Part shown: one piece after another, positions 37,032-45,367 of the stretch | How positions within the stretch are numbered: the first letter of the stretch is position 1 | Layout of the letters: every line of letters starts with the position of its first letter | DNA from: GCA-2683825 sp965662355 | GTDB taxonomy: Bacteria; Planctomycetota; UBA1135; GCA-002686595 | Direction of reading: 5' to 3' | Length of the DNA: 64,000 nucleotides | Assembly (NCBI GenBank): GCA_965662355.1 | Contig: CBFIHP010000003.1 | Span: forward strand, 310,001-374,000 | Notes under the pieces: model-generated | Database searches by the model: none | What the model was told of the DNA's origin: nothing | What the model saw: the letters and a program-made list of their open reading frames with translations, nothing else | Translations under genes and position numbers: made by a program

Positions 37032-37346
37032 CTAGGCCGGACGCGACTTCTTCGAGCGCTCCTGGCGTTCCCGGGAATGCTCGATGATCATGGCGAATAG
37101 TCGCTGCACGAAATCGACATCCAGGCCTCGGTCCCGGGCGACGCGTTCGTAGAGGCTCCGCAGGAGCGCTTCGCGCTCTTCGTCCGCCACGGGCATCAGG
37201 TTCTTGTTCTTCCAGTTGGCGATTTCCTCGACCACCTGGAAACGATCCGACAGAACGTGGACCAGCTCGAAGTCGAGCTCTTCGATACGTTCGCGCAGGC
37301 GAGCGACCTGGGGGGGTACATGGGACGGTTGGGGTCGGTCTGTCAT
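37032..37346 (-). CDS. Chorismate mutase (AroQ type)
   Basis: This 104-residue all-helical protein carries the AroQ pattern: VARLRERIEELDFELVHVLS, RFQVVEEIANWKNKN, DEEREALLRSLYERVARDRG and DVDFVQRLFAMIIEHSRERQ. The Arg and Lys residues expected to grip chorismate are present. It should rearrange chorismate to prephenate for the prephenate dehydratase encoded immediately upstream; the start overlaps that gene's stop by four bases (37343-37346). In E. coli the two activities are fused in PheA; here they are separate, translationally coupled proteins. Confidence 0.87.
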   Translation of the reverse strand: MTDRPQPSHVPPQVARLRERIEELDFELVHVLSDRFQVVEEIANWKNKNLMPVADEEREALLRSLYERVARDRGLDVDFVQRLFAMIIEHSRERQERSKKSRPA

Positions 37347-37969
37347 CTGGCGAGCCTCCGGACGATGACGAAGCGGGTTTCGTTCTTGGGATCGTCCTGG
37401 ATGTCAGTGGCAATGACGTGAAGTCGATACGTGGTTGCGGCCCGCATGGATGCGATGACGGCAACGCCCGCATCCAGGCGCCCGGTACTGAGATCGCGCG
37501 CAGCGGAAGCGGTGTCGCTCCACTCCATCCATTCGCGGCCGGGAAGCTCGCGTGAGAGATAGCCCGAACATTGGGCGATCGCCTGGGGATGGGACACGAT
37601 CCGTTCGACGCTCTTGACTGCAACTTCGGGTGAACGGACGAGCAAGGAATGTCGAACGTCGAGGCTGATCTGCCCCACCGGTTGGAAGGTGTAGCGCCCC
37701 ATCGCTTCGAAGGAACCGCGAACGAGCCCACCGACGGAATTGGAGACCGGCAGTACGCCGAGCTCGAGACGTTGCTCGTCCAGGGCCACGAGCACATCGT
37801 CGAAGTCGCTCATGTTGACGACTTCATAGGCGAGGCACTCGCGTTCCGAGTAGGCACGTGCGGCTTCTTCCGAGAAGGATCCCGGAGCACCCAGGGCTCC
37901 GATGCGAATCAGGTCTCTGGAGTCGGGACGCACCCCGAAGTCCTCGGTCTCTAGCTTCTTCTTCTTCAC
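37343..37969 (-). CDS. pheA: Prephenate dehydratase, catalytic domain only
   Basis: This 208-residue protein begins with GTG. The two PDT lobes are visible: IGALGAPGSFSEEAARAYSE near the start, LGVLPVSNSVGGLVRGSFEA in the middle, and the catalytic TRF motif in DDPKNETRFVIVRRLAR at the very end. It decarboxylates and dehydrates prephenate to phenylpyruvate on the way to phenylalanine. The protein ends right after TRF, so the usual C-terminal ACT domain that senses phenylalanine is absent. It overlaps both the DAHP synthase gene upstream and the chorismate mutase gene downstream by four bases. Confidence 0.88.
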   Translation of the reverse strand: MKKKKLETEDFGVRPDSRDLIRIGALGAPGSFSEEAARAYSERECLAYEVVNMSDFDDVLVALDEQRLELGVLPVSNSVGGLVRGSFEAMGRYTFQPVGQISLDVRHSLLVRSPEVAVKSVERIVSHPQAIAQCSGYLSRELPGREWMEWSDTASAARDLSTGRLDAGVAVIASMRAATTYRLHVIATDIQDDPKNETRFVIVRRLAR

Positions 37970-39045
37970 GAGATCTTACGCCGCCGTAGGCCGGGTACGA
38001 GTTCTTCGACGCGCTGGGCCATGCCGCGCAGGAGCACGATGGTACGCTCCCAACCAAGACAAGGGTCGGTGATCGAGAGTCCTTCTCGATCGACGGTTTC
38101 GGCCGTCACTCTCGAAAGACTCTGGCACCCGCCTTGCAGGAAGCTCTCGAGCAGGAACCCGCGCACCAGCGGCTGCAGCTCGGGGTGCCCGCTCAGGTTG
38201 CCGAAAACCTCGCGGATGACGTCGGTCTGCACCTCGGGCGTTTTCGTACCGTTCATCCTCGAATTGTCGTGACTGGCGTCGACCAGGAGGGCCGGATTCT
38301 CGATTCCGAGCTCCCGCATGCGCTCGCGCGCCAGGTAGAGCTGGCTCAGGTGGTGGTTCGGCCCCTTGGCCCCACCGCGTAAGACGAGGTGGGCATAGGG
38401 ATTGCCGCCGGTCTCCACCTGATAGCCGTCGAAAACGGCCGTGTGCGCACTCTGGGCGGCCAAAACGCTGTTGACGCCGATCGGGACACAGCCGCTCGTC
38501 GGATTCTTCATCCCGACGGGAGCCCCGATGGCCGAAGCCCAGATACGGTGTTCCTGGTCCTCACTGCTGCGGGCACCGATCGCGACCCAGGAGAGCAGCT
38601 CGAGAAAGCCCTTGGCGTTGTGAGTGAAAAGCGCCTCGTCAGCAATCGCGAGCCCAAGCTCGACCGCCGCCACCATCATGCGCCGTGAATAGAGCATGCC
38701 CTCCTCGATGTTGGGAGGTGAAAACGGATCGGGCTGGTTGACCGGCCCCGTCCAGCCCCTGGAGGTGCGGGGCTTTTGAATGTAGGTACGGACGACGATC
38801 TTGAGTGCATTGGAGACCTCGTCCTGAAAGGCCCTCATGCGTCGCGCATATTCGAGAAAGGCCGTGTCGGGCCAAGCCGAGCAAGGCCCGACGACGACGA
38901 GCATGCGTGGATCACGTCCTGCGAGAATGTCCTGCACTTCCTCGCGATCACGCTGAATCCTGGCGTAGCCCTCTTGCGAAAGGGGAATCTTCCGAATGAG
39001 TTCCTCAGCAGTAGGCAACCGCTTCACGTTGCGGAAAATAGTCAT
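37966..39045 (-). CDS. aroG: Class I DAHP synthase (AroFGH-like)
   Basis: The ATG at 39045 gives 359 residues, the normal AroG length; the longer open frame upstream is not protein-like. Recognisable sites are MLVVVGPCSAWPD, VVRTYIQKPRTSRGW (usual EKPRTxxGW), SWVAIGARSSEDQEHR (usual GARTTESQ) and APVGMKNPTSG. It condenses phosphoenolpyruvate and erythrose-4-phosphate, the first step of aromatic synthesis. Small departures from the E. coli consensus suggest a divergent branch with unknown feedback behaviour. The stop overlaps the prephenate dehydratase start, so first and last steps toward phenylpyruvate are made from one mRNA. Confidence 0.88.
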   Translation of the reverse strand: MTIFRNVKRLPTAEELIRKIPLSQEGYARIQRDREEVQDILAGRDPRMLVVVGPCSAWPDTAFLEYARRMRAFQDEVSNALKIVVRTYIQKPRTSRGWTGPVNQPDPFSPPNIEEGMLYSRRMMVAAVELGLAIADEALFTHNAKGFLELLSWVAIGARSSEDQEHRIWASAIGAPVGMKNPTSGCVPIGVNSVLAAQSAHTAVFDGYQVETGGNPYAHLVLRGGAKGPNHHLSQLYLARERMRELGIENPALLVDASHDNSRMNGTKTPEVQTDVIREVFGNLSGHPELQPLVRGFLLESFLQGGCQSLSRVTAETVDREGLSITDPCLGWERTIVLLRGMAQRVEELVPGLRRRKIS

Positions 39046-39145
39046 GGTCTTGGGAGGATTCGCTGCCGAGCGGGAACCCTCTACCCGAAACCTATCCCCG
39101 TTTCGGGGGGCACGCGCAACATCCAGGGGAAAGGCCCAATCCGGA

Positions 39146-39775
39146 TCACGCTCCATCGAGGCTGTTTATTTCTTCCACCCGTGGTTGCCAGTCCGCAAAT
39201 GTCCGAGACCAGTCGTCCGCCACGACGCTCATGTGGTGCTCCCGCCGACGGGAGCCGTCTGCGAGCTCGAGATCGCGGCTGCGTACGTGCACGAAGCCGT
39301 TGCGCTCGAGCATGCTTGTCGAGGCCACGTTGCCGTCGAAGACCCAGGCGAAGAGCGCCCGCGCATCCAGATGCCGAAAGGCGAGACAGGCGGCCAGGGT
39401 CAGGCCCTCCGTCCCGAAGCCCTGTTTGTGGTACTCGGCGCCGATCCAGTACCCCACGTCCGCCACATCGGGGTGGCCAACAAAGCGCAGCGCGATGGAG
39501 CCGACCAGCTGGCCCTTTTCTCTGTCCAGGATGGCCAGGCGCAGATCGTCTCCGTCTTGGGTGCGGAAACGCCACTCTCCGTAGTACTCGGCGAGCTCCT
39601 GGACCGAGCTCGGACCGGCCCAGGTCAGCCAGGAGAGGATGCGCTGCTCGCCCTCGAGCATCTCGAAGGCCCGGGGGGCATCCCCGGGCAGATGGGGACG
39701 CAGGAGCACGCGCTCGCCGCCCAAGAGGAACGGCAAAGGCGATGAGGAAGTCGGGTCGGTCGGTGCGCTCTCCAT
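39146..39775 (-). CDS. GNAT N-acetyltransferase (RimJ/RimL-like)
   Basis: This 209-residue protein starts at the ATG at 39775 (a GTG lies two codons earlier). The acetyl-CoA-binding region reads GYWIGAEYHKQGFGTEGLTL, where QGFGTEG replaces the usual Q/R-x-x-G-x-G/A. The flanking strands VGSIALRFV and FAWVFDGNVASTSMLERNGF are typical of this family. It would acetylate an amino group of a protein or small molecule; the acceptor is unknown. It diverges from the dehydrogenase gene at 39864. Confidence 0.83.
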   Translation of the reverse strand: MESAPTDPTSSSPLPFLLGGERVLLRPHLPGDAPRAFEMLEGEQRILSWLTWAGPSSVQELAEYYGEWRFRTQDGDDLRLAILDREKGQLVGSIALRFVGHPDVADVGYWIGAEYHKQGFGTEGLTLAACLAFRHLDARALFAWVFDGNVASTSMLERNGFVHVRSRDLELADGSRRREHHMSVVADDWSRTFADWQPRVEEINSLDGA

Positions 39776-39863
39776 ATTCACCCGATATCCTAGTTGCCCC
39801 TTTTGGGCGGAACAGCCCCCAGGGGCTCCGGTTCGAGCCCACCACCCGGGAGTACCCCACGGA

Positions 39864-40880
39864 ATGAAGCACTACTCGATCGTCGAAGTCCTTGGCGACG
39901 GCATCTCCAGCGAACTCTCGGAGAGCGTCCACCGCCTGGCGCGATCGCTCCCCTTCGATGTGGATTTCCGTCAGGTCGATCTCACCCTGGAGAACCGCCG
40001 ACGCGACAAGGAGCGGGCCTACGACGCCGCGAAGTCCGCCCTGAGCGAGCTGCGCGTGGCCCTCAAGTACCCGACGGTGACCGAGGACGAGAGTCCGAAC
40101 AAGGTGCTGCGGGAGTTTTGCGAGTTCTCGGTCATCCACCGGCCGGTGATGACCTATCCCGGTGTCGAGAACAACTTCAAGAAGACCCTGGACATCGATG
40201 TCGTGCGCATCGCCACCGGCGGCACCTATTCCGACCGCGGCATGCGCATCGGGACGGAGACCGCGGTCTCGGTGCGCGTCATCGAACGCCAACCGGCACG
40301 GCATGCGGCTCGCTTTGCCTTCCGCCTGGCCAGCTCGAAGCAAAAGAGCGTCGTTTCCACCAGCAAGTGGACCATCCAGGCAGCGGCGGATGGGCTCTTT
40401 CAAGACCAGTGCGCGGAAATCGCTGACCACTACCCTGGGATCCCGTATCGCAGCGAGCTTTTCGACGCCCTGCTGGCCGGGATCATCCTGCGCCCGGACA
40501 CGTACAACGTGATCGTCTGCCCCAACGAATACGGCGACTTCCTTTCGGACATGGCCTGTGGACTGATCGGCTCGATCGGCCTCGGCGATAGCGCATCCTA
40601 TGCCTTCGAGGCGGGAGGACGCGTGCGCCTCGCCATGTTCGATCCCGCCGGTGGGACAGCACCGGACATCGCCGGTCAGGACAAGTGCAATCCCAGCGCA
40701 GCCCTGCTAGCGTTTGGTGCGCTGCTGACCCACATCGGTGAGCGCAAGGCCGGCGAGGGCCTGCGCAATGCCGTTCGCGAGGCGATCGAAGCCGGCGAAA
40801 AAACCGTGGACATCGGCGGAGTGCTCGGAACGACGGCGTTTACCGACGAAGTCGTGAAACGGGTGGAGGCGAAGCTGTAG
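39864..40880 (+). CDS. Isocitrate/isopropylmalate dehydrogenase-family enzyme
   Basis: This 338-residue protein begins MKHYSIVEVLGDGISSEL, the GDGI nucleotide-domain start of the family. Other matches are NFKKTLDIDVVRIATGGTYS, TETAVSVRVIER, the catalytic Lys region in VVSTSKWTIQAAADGLFQD, VIVCPNEYGDFLSDMACGL and GGTAPDIAGQDKCNP. The family oxidatively decarboxylates a 2-hydroxy acid with NAD(P)+ and a divalent metal. Substrate (isocitrate, isopropylmalate, homoisocitrate or tartrate) cannot be assigned; several consensus positions differ (GISSE for GIGPE, GGTAPDIAG for HGSAPDIAG). Confidence 0.8.
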   Translation: MKHYSIVEVLGDGISSELSESVHRLARSLPFDVDFRQVDLTLENRRRDKERAYDAAKSALSELRVALKYPTVTEDESPNKVLREFCEFSVIHRPVMTYPGVENNFKKTLDIDVVRIATGGTYSDRGMRIGTETAVSVRVIERQPARHAARFAFRLASSKQKSVVSTSKWTIQAAADGLFQDQCAEIADHYPGIPYRSELFDALLAGIILRPDTYNVIVCPNEYGDFLSDMACGLIGSIGLGDSASYAFEAGGRVRLAMFDPAGGTAPDIAGQDKCNPSAALLAFGALLTHIGERKAGEGLRNAVREAIEAGEKTVDIGGVLGTTAFTDEVVKRVEAKL

Positions 40881-40967
40881 CCGGCCGCGCCCCCGAGCGC
40901 TCGGCTGTACCTCCGTGGTCCCCTCGTGTGCGGATCGTGCAGACGCTTGTTTCCGAAAGTCGGGAAG

Positions 40968-41228
40968 TCAGTCCCCGTCTCTCGCGTCTTGATCCGCCCA
41001 TGCTTCTTCGAGGATTGAGCGAGCGAGTTCGAGTGCCGAGCGAGGAACGTACAGATCGGTTCCACGTACGGCGTCGTGTGCGGCTCTTCCCAATTCCGCA
41101 ACATCGAAATCCGGGCCCTTGGTCAGGCACGGAATGCCCGCCCCGGCGAGTAAGTTCTTCGCCAAGTCCGACTCGATCGAATCGACCCCCTCGAGCAAAA
41201 GGGCAATGTCTTGGTCCGTTTCCCTCAT
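40968..41228 (-). CDS. DUF2007-like small protein
   Basis: From the ATG at 41228 there are 86 residues. The central part, SIESDLAKNLLAGAGIPCLT, and the end, LYVPRSALELARSILEEAW, match the small DUF2007 (putative signal-transducing) family: a short alpha/beta domain with the typical sequence of source, acquired residue and hydrophobic strand. No catalytic site is known for the family. It is divergent from the flippase gene and convergent with the dehydrogenase gene. It is short, so the call rests on this one domain. Confidence 0.65.
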   Translation of the reverse strand: MRETDQDIALLLEGVDSIESDLAKNLLAGAGIPCLTKGPDFDVAELGRAAHDAVRGTDLYVPRSALELARSILEEAWADQDARDGD

Positions 41229-41297
41229 TCTCTGCTCAGTAGCATAGAGACAGAACGGGAATCGGGCCATTCCCGGCTCGAAAACCCCCCTCCTTCG

Positions 41298-42515
41298 GTG
41301 CCTGCGAAGGTCTGGTGCGCTACAAGTCTGCTATTTGTCGGAAGGCAATGGGGAGCCGTGTGTTCGGCGCTCACATTGGCCATTTTGGCGCGCGAATTGC
41401 CGCTCGGAGAATTCGGCCGCTACACGTTCTATTTGGCCCTTTTCGCCTTTCTCGATGGCCTCGTGGATTTTGGTTCCGGAGCGCTCGTACTGCAGAAAGG
41501 AACGAGCGACGAGGGAGCATTCATGGCCATGCTGCGGGTCGCGCGGGGGGTCCGCGGAGTTGTGGCCCTGGCCTCTATGGCGCTTCTGGCCCTGGCGATC
41601 GGCATGCTCGACGAGGCCCAGGCGGGCTGGATCGTGCTGGCCGCTCTGTATCCACTGAGCCGGACGCTCGAGGCCTCTTCGCTCGTGTTCCAGCGTCGGA
41701 TCAAGCACGGCACTCCGGTTCTTCTGCGCGGCGTGGCGGCCAGTCTGCGCACGCTCTCCATCGCTTTCCTCGTCCTCGACGGAACCACGAGCGCTGCTCC
41801 GCTCCTGGCCGTCCATGCCGCCTGGATCGCCGCCGCGAACCTCGCCCAGCACTGGGCCGCGCGAAAAGAGCTCTTACGCCTGAGCAAGGTCGCCTCTGCC
41901 TGGCCTGCCGTACCGCTGCGGGGATTCTTGGCCCTGGCCTTTCCCCTCGCCCTCGCAAGTGTCTCCCAGCAAGCCTACTTCTACGTCGACAACCTCTTCG
42001 TGCGCGGCATGCTCGGAACAGAGGAGCTCGGGCGCTACAACGCCGCAGCTCGGATCTTCTCCTGGCTGGTGCTCTTCGCGGCCTATGCCACGAGCGCTGC
42101 GTTGCCGTGGCTCGTGCGCCAACACGAAGCGGGCTCGTTGAACGCCGCCACGCGCCAACTTTCCCAACCCCTGCTCGTCGGTGGTGTCCTGGTCTGTGGC
42201 AGCGCCTTCGCCTTTGCCGACCCGCTGCTGGGATTCGTTTTCGGGCCGGACTTCAGCGCCTCGGCGGCGTCCCTGCGTTGGCTTCTTCTGGGAGCGTTGT
42301 GCGTCTTCGCCGGCGCACCATTCCTGACGGCCCTCGTGGCCGCGGGTCACAACTGGACCGTGGCGAAGATCACCACAGCCGCTCTCTTGGTTAACGTGAT
42401 CGGCAACCTATGGTGGATCCCCTCATCGGGAATCCAGGGCGCCGCCGCGGCGACCCTGGCCAGTGAAGCGACCATCCTCGTGACCTCCCTGTTCCTCCTA
42501 CGCAGGCGAACCTAG
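41298..42515 (+). CDS. Polysaccharide flippase (Wzx/MOP-type)
   Basis: From the GTG at 41298 there are 405 residues, with about twelve hydrophobic helices (for example YTFYLALFAFLDGLVDFGSG, FYVDNLFVRGMLGTEELGRY). This is the pattern of oligosaccharide flippases of the MATE/MOP superfamily. An in-frame TTG at 41211 would add 29 polar residues and overlap the divergent small gene, so it is less likely. No strong ribosome site is seen. It should flip a lipid-linked glycan across the inner membrane. The glycosyltransferase gene at 42525 follows nine bases later and two more lie beyond, so this is a surface-polysaccharide cluster. Confidence 0.78.
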   Translation: MPAKVWCATSLLFVGRQWGAVCSALTLAILARELPLGEFGRYTFYLALFAFLDGLVDFGSGALVLQKGTSDEGAFMAMLRVARGVRGVVALASMALLALAIGMLDEAQAGWIVLAALYPLSRTLEASSLVFQRRIKHGTPVLLRGVAASLRTLSIAFLVLDGTTSAAPLLAVHAAWIAAANLAQHWAARKELLRLSKVASAWPAVPLRGFLALAFPLALASVSQQAYFYVDNLFVRGMLGTEELGRYNAAARIFSWLVLFAAYATSAALPWLVRQHEAGSLNAATRQLSQPLLVGGVLVCGSAFAFADPLLGFVFGPDFSASAASLRWLLLGALCVFAGAPFLTALVAAGHNWTVAKITTAALLVNVIGNLWWIPSSGIQGAAAATLASEATILVTSLFLLRRRT

Positions 42516-42524
42516 GCTCTCTTC

Positions 42525-43679
42525 ATGCGCGTCGGAATCGACTATCGCCCGGCCCTCGTGAACCGCGAGGGAATCGGCCGCTACACGCGCGAGCTCGTCC
42601 GCGGAATGATCGAGCACGGCTTCGATGCCAATCTGGGCCTGTTCGGGTACACGCTGCGCAACAAGCGCTTCGCACACGAGGAGCTTGGCTTGCGCGGCAC
42701 CCGCGCCGAGTTGTGCCGTTTGCCCTTCCCATCCAGGTGGGTCCCACGGCTCCTGCGCATGAGCTCCAAGGGCGTCGACGATCTCGTGGGAGGTGCGGAC
42801 GTCTACCACCACACCTCCTACAACCGACTCGAAGTCCGCGCGGCGGTCGAGGTTTGCACGCTCCACGACTGCATCTATCTCAAGGAGGGATCCGACTATC
42901 TCGATCCCGGCGCCGCCCAGCGCATGGGACTGGCGGCACGCGAGCTGGCGCAACGCGCCCGACGCATCCTCGTCCCGAGCGAATTCGTGGGTGCGGAGGT
43001 CGTCATGCATTTCGGGGTCTATCCCAACAAGGTCACGGTGACACATCTCGGCTGCGATCACATGGCGCGTCACATTCCGCCCGAGGGCTTCGCGAAGGCC
43101 AAGGACCCCTACCTGTTGACGGTTTCGCGCGTTGACAATCGCAAGAACCACGTGCGCATGTTGCACGCCTTCGAAGGGCTCGTACGCGAGGGGTTCCCCC
43201 ACCGCTGGATCGTCGCCGGGCCACCGGGCCACGGCGCGGAAAACTTCGCTCGCGCACTTGGCGATTCGCCCGCGCGGGAGCGCGTCGAGTGGCGGCGTGA
43301 CGTTTCGGAAAAAGAACTCCCCGGCCTCTACGGGAAGGCGGCCCTCTTTCTCTTTGCCAGCTTGAACGAGGGCTTCGGCCTACCCCCCCTGGAAGCCATG
43401 GTCGCCGGAACTCCCGTGTTGACCTCGTGTGTCACCTCGATGCCCGAAGTATGCGGCGATGCCGCCTGGTACTGCGAACCGACGGATGTCGAACGCATCT
43501 TCGAGGGCGCGCGCCGCATCCTCGCCGAACCCGAGTTCGCCGAAGACCTCATCCTGCGGGGCAAACAGAACGCGCGGCGTTTCACGTGGCGCGAAACCGC
43601 GCGGCACACACTGCTGGCCTACAAACGCGCGACCGAGCCCGAGGAAGAGGATGCGCCGAAGCTACGCCGTTCGCTCTGA
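42525..43679 (+). CDS. GT4-family glycosyltransferase
   Basis: This 384-residue GT-B protein begins MRVGIDYRPALVNREGIGRY, with the glycine-rich N-terminal loop. The C-terminal nucleotide-sugar-binding lobe has VSRVDNRKNHVRMLHAFEGL and the E-x7-E motif in FASLNEGFGLPPLEAMVAGT. It transfers a sugar from a nucleotide donor onto a glycan intermediate in the cytoplasm; donor and acceptor are unknown. The start lies nine bases after the flippase stop. The last 18 bases overlap the convergent arsC gene. Confidence 0.88.
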   Translation: MRVGIDYRPALVNREGIGRYTRELVRGMIEHGFDANLGLFGYTLRNKRFAHEELGLRGTRAELCRLPFPSRWVPRLLRMSSKGVDDLVGGADVYHHTSYNRLEVRAAVEVCTLHDCIYLKEGSDYLDPGAAQRMGLAARELAQRARRILVPSEFVGAEVVMHFGVYPNKVTVTHLGCDHMARHIPPEGFAKAKDPYLLTVSRVDNRKNHVRMLHAFEGLVREGFPHRWIVAGPPGHGAENFARALGDSPARERVEWRRDVSEKELPGLYGKAALFLFASLNEGFGLPPLEAMVAGTPVLTSCVTSMPEVCGDAAWYCEPTDVERIFEGARRILAEPEFAEDLILRGKQNARRFTWRETARHTLLAYKRATEPEEEDAPKLRRSL

Positions 43680-44129
43680 GGGTAGCGGATGGAAGGGCAT
43701 CACGCCGAATTCCGTGATGATCCAACGCGACACTCGCTCACGAATCTCATCCCGTACGCGACGGAAGAGCGCCTCGGCCTGAGCCTGGCTCCCATCGAAG
43801 GCAGCCGGATCGTCGAACGACCAGCGGAGCGTCGGAGTGGTGCTCGGGAAGTCGGGACAATTGCGACCCGCCTCGGAACAAACTGCGATGACGAAGTCGG
43901 GCGTGTTCACCTCGAGAAATTCGTGCACCGACGCCGAACGGCTGTGCGAGATGTCGACCCCGACCTCACGCATGACGGCGACAGCGCCCGGGTTGAGACC
44001 TTTGGGATCCGTTCCCGCCGCGAAAGCCTCCAGGTGCTCGCCAGCAAGGCGGCCGGCCCACCCGGCAGCTATCTGGCTGCGGCACGAGGCTCCGGTGCAT
44101 ACAAACAAAACGCGTTTCTTCCGAGCCAT
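43662..44129 (-). CDS. arsC: Thioredoxin-coupled arsenate reductase
   Basis: From the ATG at 44129 there are 155 residues. The phosphatase-like loop is VLFVCTGASCRSQ (Cys11, Cys16, Arg17; the usual Asn is Ala). The two resolving cysteines of the thioredoxin-linked family are in AVCSEAGRNCPDFP (Cys84, Cys91). With this triad the enzyme should reduce arsenate to arsenite and be recycled by thioredoxin, unlike plain low-molecular-weight tyrosine phosphatases. It sits alone, inserted between glycosyltransferase genes on the opposite strand. An arsenite methyltransferase is encoded far away at 62028, and no arsR or arsenite exporter is nearby. The 200 bases between it and 44330 hold nothing I recognise. 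Confidence 0.88.
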   Translation of the reverse strand: MARKKRVLFVCTGASCRSQIAAGWAGRLAGEHLEAFAAGTDPKGLNPGAVAVMREVGVDISHSRSASVHEFLEVNTPDFVIAVCSEAGRNCPDFPSTTPTLRWSFDDPAAFDGSQAQAEALFRRVRDEIRERVSRWIITEFGVMPFHPLPSERTA

Positions 44130-44329
44130 GAATAGGGGTCGACCCGGAGTGCTCTTTCGGTGCGGCGGTGGCGGCCTCGGGGGCTGTACGCGGGGTCGGT
44201 GTCGCACATGGGATACCCGGGGCCTTCGAGTACACCAAGCACTTTCCATTGTGACCGCTGCCCTGGGTGATTCCTGGCTCCCCATGTCTCCAAGCGAAAT
44301 CCGACCCGCGGGGCGCTAGGCTCTCGAGA

Positions 44330-45367
44330 ATGCGCGTTGGTTTCGACATGGCCCCCCTGCTCGTCCCCCACTCGCGTGGGGTCGCTCGAGTATGTTCAGG
44401 CTTGGTTTCCGCCCTCGAAAAGCGGGGCGAGCTGGATGTCGTGAGGCTTTCGCCCGAGGCCCCCGGACTTCGCCGCTGGCGTCAGATCGAGCTGCCGCGG
44501 CTCGCAAGCAAGCACCAGCTCTTCGGACTGCACTCGTTCACCTCCGCCTTCGCCTTGCGCGGACCGGGGCGCCGGGTGCAGACCGTTCACGAGTTGCCCT
44601 GGCTCCACGGAGTCGCCGAGAACGCCGACTGGCGACACCGAGCGTGGGCTCGTTTCGGCAGCCTGCGAGCCGATCGCATCGTCGCGCCGACCGAGCACGT
44701 AGCAAAGGCCCTACGTCGCGTCTCGTGGAATGCCTCCAGGGTCCGCGCCATTCCGTGGGGCGTCGCCCCGGGGTTCGAACCGGATCCGCCCTTGCACGTG
44801 ATCGACGAGGCGGTGCTCGAGCGCCATCGACTCGGTGACGACCCCTATCTCCTCGCGCCCGGGGCCGATCGCCAGAAGAAGAACCTGGCCGCGGTGTTGC
44901 ACGGATTGGCCGCGTTGAAAACGCGTGGCGAGACGCGTCTGCGTTTGGTCATCACGGGCAAGGACACGCAGGACCTGCGCCGCGATCTCGGGCTGGCGAC
45001 ACGCCTGGGGCTCGCGCGCTGGATCTCCACGCTGGACGAGGTAAGCGACGAGGACTACCCCTCGCTCATGCGACTCGCGGAAGCCGTGTGCGTTCTCTCG
45101 CATTCGGAGGGCTTTGGACTGACGGTCCTGGAAGCACTGTCCTGCGCCACTCCGGTCCTTGTTCCCGAGGCCAGTGCCCAGGCGGAAGTCGCGGGAGACG
45201 TTGGTTTCGCTTGCGATACCGCCGCGGCCGACAGCGTCGCGGACGCGATCGAAAAAGCACTTGCGGAACGACACTCGCGACGAGAAGCCTCCCTGGAGCG
45301 TGTCGCGATCTTCTCTTGGGAGCGGTGCGCGGAAGCGGTCGAAGGGCTCTGGAAGGAGCTCGCTTGA
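44330..45367 (+). CDS. GT4-family glycosyltransferase
   Basis: This 345-residue GT-B protein starts at the ATG at 44330 (MRVGFDMAPLLVPHSRGVAR). The donor lobe has LLAPGADRQKKNLAAVLHGL and the E-x7-E motif in LSHSEGFGLTVLEALSCATP. The ten bases CTAGGCTCTC directly before the start also precede the start of the glycosyltransferase at 42525, hinting at a duplicated gene start or shared 5' signal. It overlaps the next glycosyltransferase gene by four bases (TTGA). It probably builds the same polysaccharide handled by the flippase. Confidence 0.87.
   Translation: MRVGFDMAPLLVPHSRGVARVCSGLVSALEKRGELDVVRLSPEAPGLRRWRQIELPRLASKHQLFGLHSFTSAFALRGPGRRVQTVHELPWLHGVAENADWRHRAWARFGSLRADRIVAPTEHVAKALRRVSWNASRVRAIPWGVAPGFEPDPPLHVIDEAVLERHRLGDDPYLLAPGADRQKKNLAAVLHGLAALKTRGETRLRLVITGKDTQDLRRDLGLATRLGLARWISTLDEVSDEDYPSLMRLAEAVCVLSHSEGFGLTVLEALSCATPVLVPEASAQAEVAGDVGFACDTAAADSVADAIEKALAERHSRREASLERVAIFSWERCAEAVEGLWKELA

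Noticed and set aside
39820..39864. tRNA-like T-loop (GGTTCGAGCCC) before the dehydrogenase gene
   Set aside because: The flanking bases do not pair as a T-stem and no acceptor, D or anticodon arm can be drawn.
39081..40430. 449-codon minus-strand frame
   Set aside because: Antisense to the dehydrogenase gene and out of frame with the acetyltransferase gene, both of which have clear motifs.
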